Source of the DNA: an uncultured Lachnospiraceae bacterium
GTDB taxonomy: Bacteria; Bacillota; Clostridia; Lachnospirales; Lachnospiraceae
Assembly: GCA_949948735.1 (NCBI GenBank)
Contig: CATLGV010000012.1
Location: forward strand, 1 to 64,000
Direction: 5' to 3'
Length of the DNA stretch: 64,000 nt
Part shown: piece by piece, positions 32,030 to 40,410 of the stretch
Layout of the letters: each line of letters starts with the position of its first letter
Position numbering within the stretch: the stretch's first letter is position 1
The notes under the pieces: model-generated
Seen by the model: the letters and a program-made list of their open reading frames with translations, nothing else
Databases searched by the model: none
What the model was told of the DNA's origin: nothing
Position numbers and translations under genes: made by a program

Positions 32030-34049
32030 CGTAATGGATTTCCAGGTCGTAATCGCCGCCCGGCGACGTGATATAGATAATATCGCCGAAGCTCACGCTG
32101 TACTGTATCTGCATGCAGGCAATCGCGTTCCCGACCATCACGCCCGATTTGGATCTGTGATATAAGATCATGCTGCGGTTTTCATCCGCGATCAGGAAGA
32201 TGTCCTCCAGCTGCAGCGCCGCCGCCTGCTTCGGATATGCGCCAAAGAGATCCCCCAGCGACACCCTGCCGTCCTTCACCTTATTCATCTGGAACGAGAG
32301 CGGCGGTATCTCTTCTTCGCCCTCCGGCTGCAGGATAAAATACGCGTCCAGCTTCCCGCTGAAATGGTTCTGCTTTTTTTCCTCCGTCAGGCGCTCCAGC
32401 TCCGGTTTCGGCTTATGCAGAAGCTTCCACAGAATCAGCGCTGCCGCAAGTACAATCAGCACGGGCGCCCACCAGTATATCTGCCACAGCGGTATCACAC
32501 GGACACGGTGGACATACTGCACCGCGCTCTCCCCGTCGCTTACCTGTACCGCCACGCTGTAGGTTCCCGTCTTTTGGGGCGCGATTGTCAAGAGATTCCC
32601 CTCCAGCCGGATGCCGATATTCTCCGGCGCGTCTGTAATCGAATAAGACAGCGCATCCCCGTCCGGATCCGTAAAATAATCATCCAGACAGAGCGTCCAT
32701 TCATCCGTCAGAACCGTACAACTGTCCTCGGGAATATGCCCCTCCGGCATGGCGTTTGTTACCTCTATCTGCGTGGAAAATGCAAAGCTGCCAAACTCAT
32801 CCGACAATACGCCGGACAGCGAATAACTCCCGCTGTGGGGAAAGCTTATCGTTCCTCTCAGTATTCCCGCCGACGCCTCCGCCTCTTCCTGGCGCATACG
32901 CGCATCGTCACAGGCAAGCGTCCATGCAAAGGCGCTGTAAAAGCCTGCGTCGCTGATGACGCTGCCGTTTCTGTCCTTAAAATAGACCTGATATTCCAGC
33001 GCTTCGTTCCTGCGGGCGTCAGCCGCAAGCTGCAGCACCGGCGTCAGCCTCCGGTAGCTGACGATATAGACCTCCAGATCCTGCCGCTCCCCTGTTTCCG
33101 AGCGTATCACCACTTCTTTTCCCGCGGCGTCCGCGCCGACGTTTTCTATCTTCCCTACCGCATAATGCGACAGGCCTGTCAGAATGATTTCCTGTCCCCC
33201 GTACCGCACCATGGTCTCTCCCACAGGCTCCGACGAGAGCAGCAGTATATTGACTTCATCTAAATAAGGGGCGTCCAGCACGCATCGGATCTCCTGACTG
33301 CCCCCCGCGTAGGTTCCGCTGGAAAACTGCTGGATCTTATAGGTCAGGCTGTTCTCCAAAATCCCGTACAGCACATGAATCAGGCGTTCCGGCCCCTGGG
33401 CCGAATAGCTTTCCGCCCCTGTTTTCCCTGCTATTTCCTCCAAAACGGCCCTGCTGCCGTCATACCGGCCGAATGCCACTGTATAAATCTGTATTTCTTC
33501 CGCTTCACACCGGCTGACGCACTGCGCCAGCTCCTCATTGGACTGCTCCACGGTGCGCTCACTGCTTTTGGGAAGGTCTGTCTCCCCGTCCGAGATCAGC
33601 ACCATGATTCGGCGGCTGCGGCTCCCTCCCTGGCCCCCTTCCGAGGGCCTCTCTTCTGAGGCGTTCTCCGTGGAAAACAGCTCATACGCGCAGGAAATCC
33701 CAAGCCCGATGTCGGTATCCCCCGAATACGCGATGGCGCTGATTTCTTCTTTTAAGGCTTCCCGCTGCCCGGCGGCTGCTGCCTGCGCCGGCGCCGCATA
33801 GGAGACAAGCTCCTCGTTGTATGCCACATAGCCGATGCGGACGTCTTCGTTCTGGACGGTGTCTATAAACGCCTGCACCATATCCAGGCCCATCCCGGAC
33901 GGGTCGTTTGCTTTCATGGAGCCGCTGCAGTCAATTACAAAAATAATCTCCATGGGCGACTTTTCCGGGATGATTTCTTCTGCGTATACTGTCCGGGGAA
34001 AGAGCAGACACAGTATCACGCAGCAGACCAGCAGTCGTATCTGTTTCAT
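32016..34049 (-). CDS. Membrane vWA protein with FHA-like cytoplasmic tail
   Basis: This 677-aa protein has a signal/anchor sequence (1-23, LLVCCVILCLLFPRTVYAEE), a vWA domain at about 30-215 with an intact MIDAS (FVIDCSGSM), beta-sandwich Ig/cadherin-like repeats (DGDALSYSIT; ETGTYSVAV-like), and a second membrane helix at about 523-545 (WWAPVLIVLAAALILWKLL). A cytoplasmic region of about 130 residues follows with FHA-like features (GRVSLGDLF, SVSFGDIIYI). Topology puts vWA outside and the FHA-like part inside, so it could connect outside adhesion to the intracellular phospho-relay. It is the first gene of the operon. Confidence 0.75.
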   Translation of the reverse strand: MKQIRLLVCCVILCLLFPRTVYAEEIIPEKSPMEIIFVIDCSGSMKANDPSGMGLDMVQAFIDTVQNEDVRIGYVAYNEELVSYAAPAQAAAAGQREALKEEISAIAYSGDTDIGLGISCAYELFSTENASEERPSEGGQGGSRSRRIMVLISDGETDLPKSSERTVEQSNEELAQCVSRCEAEEIQIYTVAFGRYDGSRAVLEEIAGKTGAESYSAQGPERLIHVLYGILENSLTYKIQQFSSGTYAGGSQEIRCVLDAPYLDEVNILLLSSEPVGETMVRYGGQEIILTGLSHYAVGKIENVGADAAGKEVVIRSETGERQDLEVYIVSYRRLTPVLQLAADARRNEALEYQVYFKDRNGSVISDAGFYSAFAWTLACDDARMRQEEAEASAGILRGTISFPHSGSYSLSGVLSDEFGSFAFSTQIEVTNAMPEGHIPEDSCTVLTDEWTLCLDDYFTDPDGDALSYSITDAPENIGIRLEGNLLTIAPQKTGTYSVAVQVSDGESAVQYVHRVRVIPLWQIYWWAPVLIVLAAALILWKLLHKPKPELERLTEEKKQNHFSGKLDAYFILQPEGEEEIPPLSFQMNKVKDGRVSLGDLFGAYPKQAAALQLEDIFLIADENRSMILYHRSKSGVMVGNAIACMQIQYSVSFGDIIYITSPGGDYDLEIHYVALI

Positions 34050-34215
34050 TCCATGCCTCCCTTTCCCGTTTTCAGCGCTCTCTTCTGCTTCTTTGCAGTT
34101 CTTTAGCTGAAAAGAACATCATTTCTATCTGCAATGCTATTGCCTGTTTGTATGTTGTATGCCTGTGCCGTAAAAAACGGGTTCAGTTCTCTTATTCCGA
34201 GAATCTTTTTATTAG

Positions 34216-34244
34216 AGGATATATAAAGCTCTCCGAAACTTCAA
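34216..34244 (-). promoter_or_regulatory. Candidate sigma-A promoter of the injection-system operon
   Basis: On the minus strand TTGAAG and TATCCT are separated by 17 bp, about 165 bp before the vWA start. The match is moderate; no better one was seen between the upstream terminator and the gene. Confidence 0.3.
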
Positions 34245-34305
34245 CCGCTTTTACACATTCCGACTTTTTTCGACACAATCCGTAGTTGGTTCGCATTATC
34301 CTATC

Positions 34306-34336
34306 GCAAAAAAACCGGGTGCCAGCGCACCCGGTT
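34306..34336 (-). terminator. Rho-independent terminator of the MerR/ABC operon
   Basis: A 10-bp GC-rich stem (AACCGGGTGC / GCACCCGGTT) with a 4-nt loop is followed on the minus strand by seven T residues. It separates the BtrH-like gene from the injection-system operon. Confidence 0.85.
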
Positions 34337-34504
34337 GTCTTATTTATATGATTTATGTATTTCCGTCTAAGCTGCCATTCTTTGCGTCAGGAGCAACAGC
34401 TTACAGCAAAGATAAGCATTCCTGCAGTAATTGAGATACTTGGCGGTCTATGGCAAATAATTCCTGAAATAAGGATTTTAGTTCCGCTCTGGCAGATGAA
34501 TTAT

Positions 34505-35455
34505 TCAACAATTCATCCGCATTGGGGGCACGCAATAATGCGTTTGCGGCGAAACGCCTAAAAGCGCCCAAACCTTCCATGCCTGATCATGGAAATGAAG
34601 ATGTAAACCGGCGGCTTCCAAAAGGATTTTTTTCCATTTATCGTCGCTAAGCATAGGCGTCAGCGTGTTCCGATAACATTCCGATGCATGCCATCTGGTT
34701 TCTATGGCAAGACCATTCATTTGATTTAACCACTTGCCAAGCTTTTTCCCATCCGGCTCCGTTTCCAGCTTTTGATATATCTTTTGTTCCAGCTTATTCC
34801 TGCTGCCGGTATTTAAGTGACGAAGCATATGCTCGAGAGCTTCCGACAGGGAAAATGGGCTTTCATATTTATCTGTTATGAAAACGATATTGCTGAGCTT
34901 ATTATACCAGTCCTTATCAAGCTGCGGCAGACGGCGGGATTTCATTAAGTACGGAAGGCCTTTATCATCATTGTATCCCGTTACCACCGCCCACAAATCC
35001 CCGAGGCTCAGCTTGATTAAAACAGGCTGTTTTTCCTCAACGGACTGCTTTATTTTATCAAACAGGACGCTTTCCTGTTCATTTTTGTTCATTGTCTCAT
35101 AGCGGTAGCCGGATGCGTGTAAAGCCAGGGACAGCCGGTCAACAGCAGTCTCTGAAAATTCGTCCGCCGTATACTGCCTGTCGTACGAATTACCGATTTC
35201 CTTATCTATCCAAAAATATGCGCAGCCCGTTATTGTGATTAAGTATTGATATATTTTAAGGTGATGCTTATTGATAAAGGGCTCGTCCCCACAGCCGCCG
35301 CATCGTATACAATCACGCTGGTATTTGCCGCAGAAAAACGGGGTATCCTCCGTGTATGCGTTCCGGTATAGAAGAATAGAAGAAAGAGCGCCAAAAAATG
35401 AATTTCTTTGCGCGTTTACAGGGAAAGAGACCAGGCCTTCAATACTTTTTGTCAT
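34505..35455 (-). CDS. BtrH-N-like protein with probable C-terminal frameshift
   Basis: The 316-codon frame starts behind AAGGAGGAATTCAA. Its N-terminus (NAQRNSFFGALSSILLY, then YRNAYTEDTPFFCG) recalls the BtrH N-terminal, cysteine-peptidase-like family found beside peptide and antibiotic clusters; the usual catalytic Cys context is not obvious and the match is weak. Near 34555-34575 the coding character passes to another frame. That frame reads FRRFAANALLRAPNADELL, then KSLFQELFAIDRQVSQLLQE, and stops at 34401. The genuine protein therefore probably ends near 34401 and is interrupted by a one-base shift, whether a real mutation or a sequencing error. It is the last gene of the MerR/ABC operon. 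Confidence 0.55.
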   Translation of the reverse strand: MTKSIEGLVSFPVNAQRNSFFGALSSILLYRNAYTEDTPFFCGKYQRDCIRCGGCGDEPFINKHHLKIYQYLITITGCAYFWIDKEIGNSYDRQYTADEFSETAVDRLSLALHASGYRYETMNKNEQESVLFDKIKQSVEEKQPVLIKLSLGDLWAVVTGYNDDKGLPYLMKSRRLPQLDKDWYNKLSNIVFITDKYESPFSLSEALEHMLRHLNTGSRNKLEQKIYQKLETEPDGKKLGKWLNQMNGLAIETRWHASECYRNTLTPMLSDDKWKKILLEAAGLHLHFHDQAWKVWALLGVSPQTHYCVPPMRMNC

Positions 35456-35503
35456 TTGAATTCCTCCTTATTTTTACACATGGCGGAAAGTATCCCACAA
35501 TTT

Positions 35504-35974
35504 TTATAGCCACAACGCTTCGCTTAAAATTTTCTGCGTCCGGACGTCTTCGAGGCACACCATCTTTACCAACAGCCACGCCCGCTCTTCTTCTGTCATT
35601 TCAGTAATCTTTTGCGCTGCGCGGGAGACTTGTACATTTTTAATGATTTCGTCCAGGCATTCCTCCTTGTATTTGGCGCAGTTTGCGGTTTCCTGCCATG
35701 CCTGCCGCTTCTTTTCAAGCATTTCAAGCAATGGCGCTTTCGCTGTTTTCCCGTCGATAATCATTTTGATTTCATCGAGAGAAAACCCTAACGCCTTTAA
35801 TTCCAGCAGCGCGTTTAACTGCTGCACCTGCTCAGCCGAATAATAACGATATCCGTTGGCAGCGTCTACCTTCACCGGCTTAATAATACCTTTCTTTTCG
35901 TACAAACGGATTGCTTTTCTGGAAATCCCAAAAAAATCCGCAATTTCTCCAATCAGCATAAGGTCGTCTTTCAT
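35504..35974 (-). CDS. MerR-family transcriptional regulator
   Basis: This 156-aa protein has an N-terminal winged HTH (LIGEIADFFGISRKAIRLYE, then GYRYYSAEQVQQLN) and a coiled-coil dimer helix. The C-terminal part lacks an obvious metal-binding cysteine cluster, so the effector is probably organic or a peptide. It is co-directional with the ABC genes upstream; the operon promoter at 38627-38657 has the 19-bp spacer that MerR proteins act on, so autoregulation with the exporter is likely. Confidence 0.85.
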   Translation of the reverse strand: MKDDLMLIGEIADFFGISRKAIRLYEKKGIIKPVKVDAANGYRYYSAEQVQQLNALLELKALGFSLDEIKMIIDGKTAKAPLLEMLEKKRQAWQETANCAKYKEECLDEIIKNVQVSRAAQKITEMTEEERAWLLVKMVCLEDVRTQKILSEALWL

Positions 35975-35997
35975 AAAGCTCTCCTATTCTTCAAATG

Positions 35998-36019
35998 TGC
36001 CCTTGTCAATTGAGGGTAT
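35998..36019. repeat. Solo end of the TACCCTCRATTGAC repeat family
   Basis: TGTGCCCTTGTCAATTGAGG + GTA matches the right terminal repeat of the element at 57476-57752 (TGCTCTTGTCAATCGAGGGTA). It overlaps the last codons and TGA of the ABC permease at 36006. Confidence 0.7.
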
Positions 36020-36956
36020 CATTTATTCTTTTTACGCAGACCGAATTTGCTCTGAGGCTGTTTTGGCAGGTTATGAGCATGAACATCCCCGATAATACAG
36101 AGCCTCTGACTTGAAAGCAATAAACCACATCCGAAAATGCCATTGTCCCGTTACCAATCAGGCAGTATCCCGTCAAAAGAAGCACAAGGTATCCCCCAAT
36201 TCCGAATAAACGCATGCCTACATCGCTTACAGCCTTTCTCACATGCATTTTCATATTGATTTTCATTAGTCTCCTGCTGCTTTTGGCACAATTCATCAGC
36301 ATCAGCTCTTTGGCGTCGTATAACAGGATTGTATCTGCTTCTGTTAATAACGGCTTGATTGCGGAAGTATTCTCAGCCATGGCGTCCTGCGCTTCCTCCT
36401 TTAATTGGGGAACAGCCTTCAGCACGACCCTATAATTCACAATGAATTGCGGAATGGCAAACATCCATGTTATGCACCAAAAGAGTACATTGCTTTTTAA
36501 CAGCAAAATGCATGACAGCGTTGTGTTGATGGCGGCGACTGCCAGATGAGGCATATTGAACGGACCGTTCATCATTGTAAAGGCCGCCTGTATATCGCTG
36601 TTCAGCCTTGTAAGCCATTCGCCGCTGAAACGGCTGTCTATCCGCTTCAGCGGCAGGCTTAAGACCTTTTCAAGCATCCTTTTCTGGAGCCGGAGCTCCG
36701 CTTTTGCCGAGAACGCCGCATATTCCGTCCATACAACTCCATTATACACAAACAGCATTGCACATAGCAAGCCATACGCCGCACAAAGTTGCAGAAGCGC
36801 GCCGGAATGGTGCGTTTCCAGGCATCTGAAAACGGATTTCATCAGATTTGCCGACAGCCAGGTCCTGAAAGCGTCGAACGGCGACCGTAATAGAAGTAAA
36901 AAAACATATTTGCGCCAAAGGCCCATTCTCCTGACCAATTTACGAAGCTCACCCAC
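36006..36956 (-). CDS. ABC exporter transmembrane domain 2, C-terminally truncated
   Basis: I place the start at GTG 36956 (GGGGGGAGGA, 6 nt upstream); an ATG at 37001 lies inside the NBD gene. The 316-aa protein is a six-helix type I ABC exporter TMD (LPLKRIDSRFSGEWLTRLNSD is the usual intracellular loop, quoted as SRFSGEWLTRLNSD). It ends just where the linker to the NBD should begin (SVCVKRINDTLN). The stop codon lies inside a solo end of the repeat family seen at 57476-57752, so its own NBD has probably been lost by that insertion. Confidence 0.75.
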   Translation of the reverse strand: MGELRKLVRRMGLWRKYVFLLLLRSPFDAFRTWLSANLMKSVFRCLETHHSGALLQLCAAYGLLCAMLFVYNGVVWTEYAAFSAKAELRLQKRMLEKVLSLPLKRIDSRFSGEWLTRLNSDIQAAFTMMNGPFNMPHLAVAAINTTLSCILLLKSNVLFWCITWMFAIPQFIVNYRVVLKAVPQLKEEAQDAMAENTSAIKPLLTEADTILLYDAKELMLMNCAKSSRRLMKINMKMHVRKAVSDVGMRLFGIGGYLVLLLTGYCLIGNGTMAFSDVVYCFQVRGSVLSGMFMLITCQNSLRANSVCVKRINDTLN

Positions 36957-37608
36957 GAACCATCCTCCCCCCCTCCATACGGTAGATTGTATAGCGTTCA
37001 TCTAAGGTCTCCTGGTGATGGGTAACATGAATCACCGTCCTGCCATCCGTCAGTTTACACAGGGCATCCAAAACGGAACGCCCTGTATCCTGATCCAGCG
37101 CCGATACCGGCTCATCCAGCAAAATAACCGGAGCATCCTTGCAGAGCGCCCTGGCGATTTGGATTCGCTGCGCCTGTCCGCCTGACACCTGATTTCCCCG
37201 TTCACCCACATTTGTATCCAGCCCGTTGGGAAGACGTTCAAGCCATTGGGTGAGACTTGCATTTTGGCAGGCTGCCCATACAGCTTCATCCGGAACAGGA
37301 TGGCCGCAGGTAATATTCTCCCTTATGGAAAGTGGAAAAAGGCTGTTATTCTGCATCACAAGCGCTACCTGCTTTCTGATTTTCTCCGGAAGACGCTCGC
37401 CTGCTATGACAGCCTCTCCGCTATCAGGCTGATAAAGGCCGGCAAGTATTTTTAGCAGCGTGCTCTTACCGCATCCGCTGCCCCCGACAATCCCGATATG
37501 TTCGCCGGGCCGCGCTCTGAGCGATAAATTTTTTATCACCGCATGCTTCTCGTATGAAAATGAAATATTGTCTAAATAAACCGCGTATTGAACCATATTG
37601 ATAATCAT
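36949..37608 (-). CDS. ABC exporter ATP-binding domain
   Basis: The start at 37608 overlaps the TMD1 stop as ATGA; a second ATG at 37596 is possible. The 219-aa NBD is complete: Walker A GGSGCGKST, Q-loop VMQNNSLFPLSIRENI, signature VSGGQAQRIQIARAL, Walker B APVILLDEPVSALD and H-loop VIHVTHHQET. It resembles the NBD half of TMD-NBD exporters such as peptide or lipid flippases. Here it is a separate protein between two TMD genes and may serve both. Substrate unknown. Confidence 0.9.
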   Translation of the reverse strand: MIINMVQYAVYLDNISFSYEKHAVIKNLSLRARPGEHIGIVGGSGCGKSTLLKILAGLYQPDSGEAVIAGERLPEKIRKQVALVMQNNSLFPLSIRENITCGHPVPDEAVWAACQNASLTQWLERLPNGLDTNVGERGNQVSGGQAQRIQIARALCKDAPVILLDEPVSALDQDTGRSVLDALCKLTDGRTVIHVTHHQETLDERYTIYRMEGGRMVRG

Positions 37609-38567
37609 TCCCCTTTCGCAGCCTGCATCCATGTGATTTTCAATCTGTCAACGGATGCGCTAAATCGCCGGAAAGCGGCATAGTTCCCCGGCATATTCTG
37701 TAAGAAGCCTGAAACGTTACCCGACAGATTGATAAATATGTAAAAGGTCCCCATACTGATCTCTTCGTTGATTACCATGGCCCCGCCAAATCCAAGCAGC
37801 AGCAAAAGCGGTATAAACGAGAGCACGCCCGAAAGCGACATCAGTCTGGCAGAAACCCGCTCTTTCTTTATATTGGACGCTCCCCATTCAGAAAGCTTTT
37901 CTTTCATGGCGCCCTTCATCAGCTTATATGCGTCATAAATCTGAATAATCGGAAACAATTCCAAAATCATGTCTGCCAGCCCGTTGATTTTTTCCCGGCT
38001 GTTTTGACATTGCTGCGTATAATTTTTGATAATCTTACTCGAAAAGGAGCAATAAAGAATCAGCGGAATCACCGGGACTATAGAAAGCATTGCCAGCTTA
38101 AAATTCAGGTAAATCAGAAACAAAACCGTGACAGCAAACGTACCCAGCTGCTTCATCAATAAAAAAAGGTTTTCACTCAGGTAATCGGAAGCTTCTTTTA
38201 GCTCATTCTGCATAGCGGACTGCGCTTCTCCGGCATTAAGCTTTGAGAGCGTCCAGATGTCACTTTGTAAATAATACCCGGCATATCCCATCCGCATTTC
38301 ATGCGCAAAGATTTCACAGGTATACGAGGATAGACAGGATGATACATACTCGCTTATTGTGTGCATAAGAACAATCAATATTCCGGCTGCCAAAAATATG
38401 CGTATCTCATTCTCTGGAGAGAAAAGGTCTGCATTGCCCATGGCGTCCAGCAGCCGCGCTAAAAATCCGTTCCAGCACAGATTTAAAATAACAGACAGGA
38501 GGGTGAACCCAACCGCTGTCGTAAAAAGGATTTTATGTAGCCAAATAAGCCGCTTTAACATTTTCAT
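37605..38567 (-). CDS. ABC exporter transmembrane domain 1
   Basis: This 320-aa protein has six membrane helices of the type I exporter fold. Recognisable parts include the coupling-loop region (SDIWTLSKLNAGEAQSAMQN) and the final helix region (MGTFYIFINLSGNVSGFLQN). It ends in RFSASVDRLKITWMQ, where the NBD would follow in a fused half-transporter; the NBD gene starts in an ATGA overlap. It is the first gene of the operon behind the MerR-type promoter. Confidence 0.85.
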   Translation of the reverse strand: MKMLKRLIWLHKILFTTAVGFTLLSVILNLCWNGFLARLLDAMGNADLFSPENEIRIFLAAGILIVLMHTISEYVSSCLSSYTCEIFAHEMRMGYAGYYLQSDIWTLSKLNAGEAQSAMQNELKEASDYLSENLFLLMKQLGTFAVTVLFLIYLNFKLAMLSIVPVIPLILYCSFSSKIIKNYTQQCQNSREKINGLADMILELFPIIQIYDAYKLMKGAMKEKLSEWGASNIKKERVSARLMSLSGVLSFIPLLLLLGFGGAMVINEEISMGTFYIFINLSGNVSGFLQNMPGNYAAFRRFSASVDRLKITWMQAAKGE

Positions 38568-38626
38568 AACGCTTCTCCTGCCGCTTTTGCGGGTATTGCC
38601 ATGATTTTTAAATCCGCTTCACAAAC

Positions 38627-38657
38627 AGCATAAGCTATGCCCCAGGGGCAAGGTCAA
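38627..38657 (-). promoter_or_regulatory. MerR-type promoter with 19-bp spacer and dyad operator
   Basis: On the minus strand TTGACC and TATGCT are 19 bp apart, with the dyad TTGCCCC-TGGGGCA centred in the spacer. An overlong spacer with a spacer-centred dyad is the hallmark of MerR-family activation. It lies 60 bp upstream of the ABC TMD1 start, and a MerR gene closes the same operon. Confidence 0.8.
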
Positions 38658-38736
38658 GCGTAAATATCTTTTTCCGGTTGGTTGGCGTTAATCGCCCTGT
38701 GGTGTTGCATAACATCCGCCCATGCTTACCTAATTT

Positions 38737-39396
38737 TTACACCTTTGAATAATGCAAACACTTCATACACACTCCTACATATTTTTCTCCGTTACGCATT
38801 TTATCCACAAATGTATCTTTATAAACCTTGACACTGCCCTTGTTTTTACTTAGCTTATATGCAATAGAGCCCTCAAACATACTACCACAATGAGAACATA
38901 TTATACTTGTACCGCGCATACTCCATTTTCTATTTAAGTAATAGCTTTCTTTTATAAGTTCTTTATATTGGTTTGTATCTGGCTTACAACTATTTATTAC
39001 AGCATATCTAAACAGCTCCGTTGGCTCTGCATTATGTGAAAAAAAATAGTGAAATAATATGTCAGGAATAATGTAAATTGCTTTTTCTGTTATAGGAATA
39101 TACATTTTCCCATTTCCAACCTTTTTTATACCTCCCAATCCTTCGTAAACAAATGTGCCATGAGTACCGCATATTGCACATTCTGGTAATGTTCTGCATG
39201 TATTCTCAGAAAATAAAACATATCTCCATAAAGAATCCAAAAACAATTGATCCTGTTCATTGCAAGATTGAAATTTTTGTATTATTAATTTAATGTTACT
39301 ACTGCATATATTTATAACGTCAATTACTATTGCCCTCCTCTCTACAAAACCTCTGATAGAACTGATTTTCTCTTCTGCACTGCTTTCCTCTACCAA
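38737..39396 (-). CDS. Zinc-binding hypothetical protein
   Basis: This 219-aa protein is AT-rich at DNA level compared with its neighbours. It contains three CxxC pairs: CAICGTHG near 95, CSHCGSMFE near 165 and CMKCLHYSKV at the C-terminus. They probably bind one or two zinc ions. I do not recognise a family. The AT-rich composition and position between an exporter operon and toxin debris suggest acquired DNA. The start codon is not certain. Confidence 0.5.
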   Translation of the reverse strand: MVEESSAEEKISSIRGFVERRAIVIDVINICSSNIKLIIQKFQSCNEQDQLFLDSLWRYVLFSENTCRTLPECAICGTHGTFVYEGLGGIKKVGNGKMYIPITEKAIYIIPDILFHYFFSHNAEPTELFRYAVINSCKPDTNQYKELIKESYYLNRKWSMRGTSIICSHCGSMFEGSIAYKLSKNKGSVKVYKDTFVDKMRNGEKYVGVCMKCLHYSKV

Positions 39397-39480
39397 TTCA
39401 CCCGATCAAACAGGAAACGAATTGACTATACTTCAGTACTCCCACATTTTTATAGAAATTCACTACTCTACAATTTTATA

Positions 39481-40275
39481 TTATTTTCCAAAACTTTTCC
39501 TTTCATTATATATCCTTCTGTTTCCTCTTCTCTTGCCATAGTACGTTTCAATATATTCAATATCACTGATTTGAAATCCGCAGATTTTCTTCTTCCTGTC
39601 CCTGCCCATCTCAAGAGTCTCTCCGTTTGTCAGCAATACCTCCATCGTCCCCACTTCCTTTATGTATTTCTGATTAACAAGGTAGTTCTTATGAATCCGC
39701 AAAAAATAACAGCCCTCCAGTTCCTCTTCCACGGATTTCAGGCTGCCGTATTTCTTCATCCAGCTCCCGTCCGTCTGCCTGACCCGCAGGCTGTGGCCGC
39801 TGCCTTCAATATACATAATATCCCTTGCGAAAAGCTCCCTGAAGCCGTAGCCCTCCTTCAGCTTACAGCTGATCCGCGTAAGCGCCTCCATCCGCAGATA
39901 CTTTCGCAGCGCCTTGAATATGTCCTGCTCCAGCGCTTCCTTGCGCACAAACCATATGGGAGAATACTCCGGCGAGTCAAACACATAGCTCTTATACAGG
40001 GACACAAACACAAGGTACGCCGAAGGACAGTCACGGACCAGCTTCCCCGCCAGTTCAAAGCCATCCATGCCGGGCATTTCAATGTCCAGGAAAAACAGGT
40101 CAAAAGTCTCCCTGCGGGCGGCAGCATATAAATCCTCGCCATTTTGAAATGAACGACACACCAGTCGGAGCGGCTGGCCTGTTTTCTCAAGCCCCGCCCG
40201 CAATGCCTCCTCAATTCTGACAATATCCTCCGCCCTGTCGTCACAGATCCCAACCCTGCACTCTGTTTTTTCCAT
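39481..40275 (-). CDS. LytTR-family response regulator (AgrA/ComE type)
   Basis: I prefer ATG 40275 (AGGAGAAG, 7 nt upstream) over GTG 40281; the product is about 264 aa. Residues 1-120 are a receiver with CDDRAEDIVRIEEAL and the phosphorylated Asp in FLDIEMPGMDGF. A LytTR DNA-binding domain follows (about 140-245; RDIMYIEGSGHSLRV, YFLRIHKNYLVNQKYI). No histidine kinase lies nearby, so the partner is elsewhere. Regulators of this type usually control bacteriocin or quorum genes. Confidence 0.9.
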   Translation of the reverse strand: MEKTECRVGICDDRAEDIVRIEEALRAGLEKTGQPLRLVCRSFQNGEDLYAAARRETFDLFFLDIEMPGMDGFELAGKLVRDCPSAYLVFVSLYKSYVFDSPEYSPIWFVRKEALEQDIFKALRKYLRMEALTRISCKLKEGYGFRELFARDIMYIEGSGHSLRVRQTDGSWMKKYGSLKSVEEELEGCYFLRIHKNYLVNQKYIKEVGTMEVLLTNGETLEMGRDRKKKICGFQISDIEYIETYYGKRRGNRRIYNERKSFGK

Positions 40276-40410
40276 CCGCACCTTCTCCTGTGTTATCTTC
40301 TGTATGTCCTTCGATGCATTTCACCTACTTTTATAATTATACTATTTTCCTTTATAATTGTATATAGCAAATGTAGTTTATTGCAATTAATCCCTCCCAT
40401 TTGCATAGTA

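Noticed and set aside
5441-34049. A complete prophage
   Set aside because: Tail-like parts are present, but I see no capsid, portal, terminase, integrase or lysis genes, while FHA, PP2C and Rhs genes are typical of injection systems.
34355-34561. Plus-strand frame after the BtrH-like gene
   Set aside because: The minus strand of the same segment reads as a natural protein C-terminus, so the plus-strand frame is a shadow.
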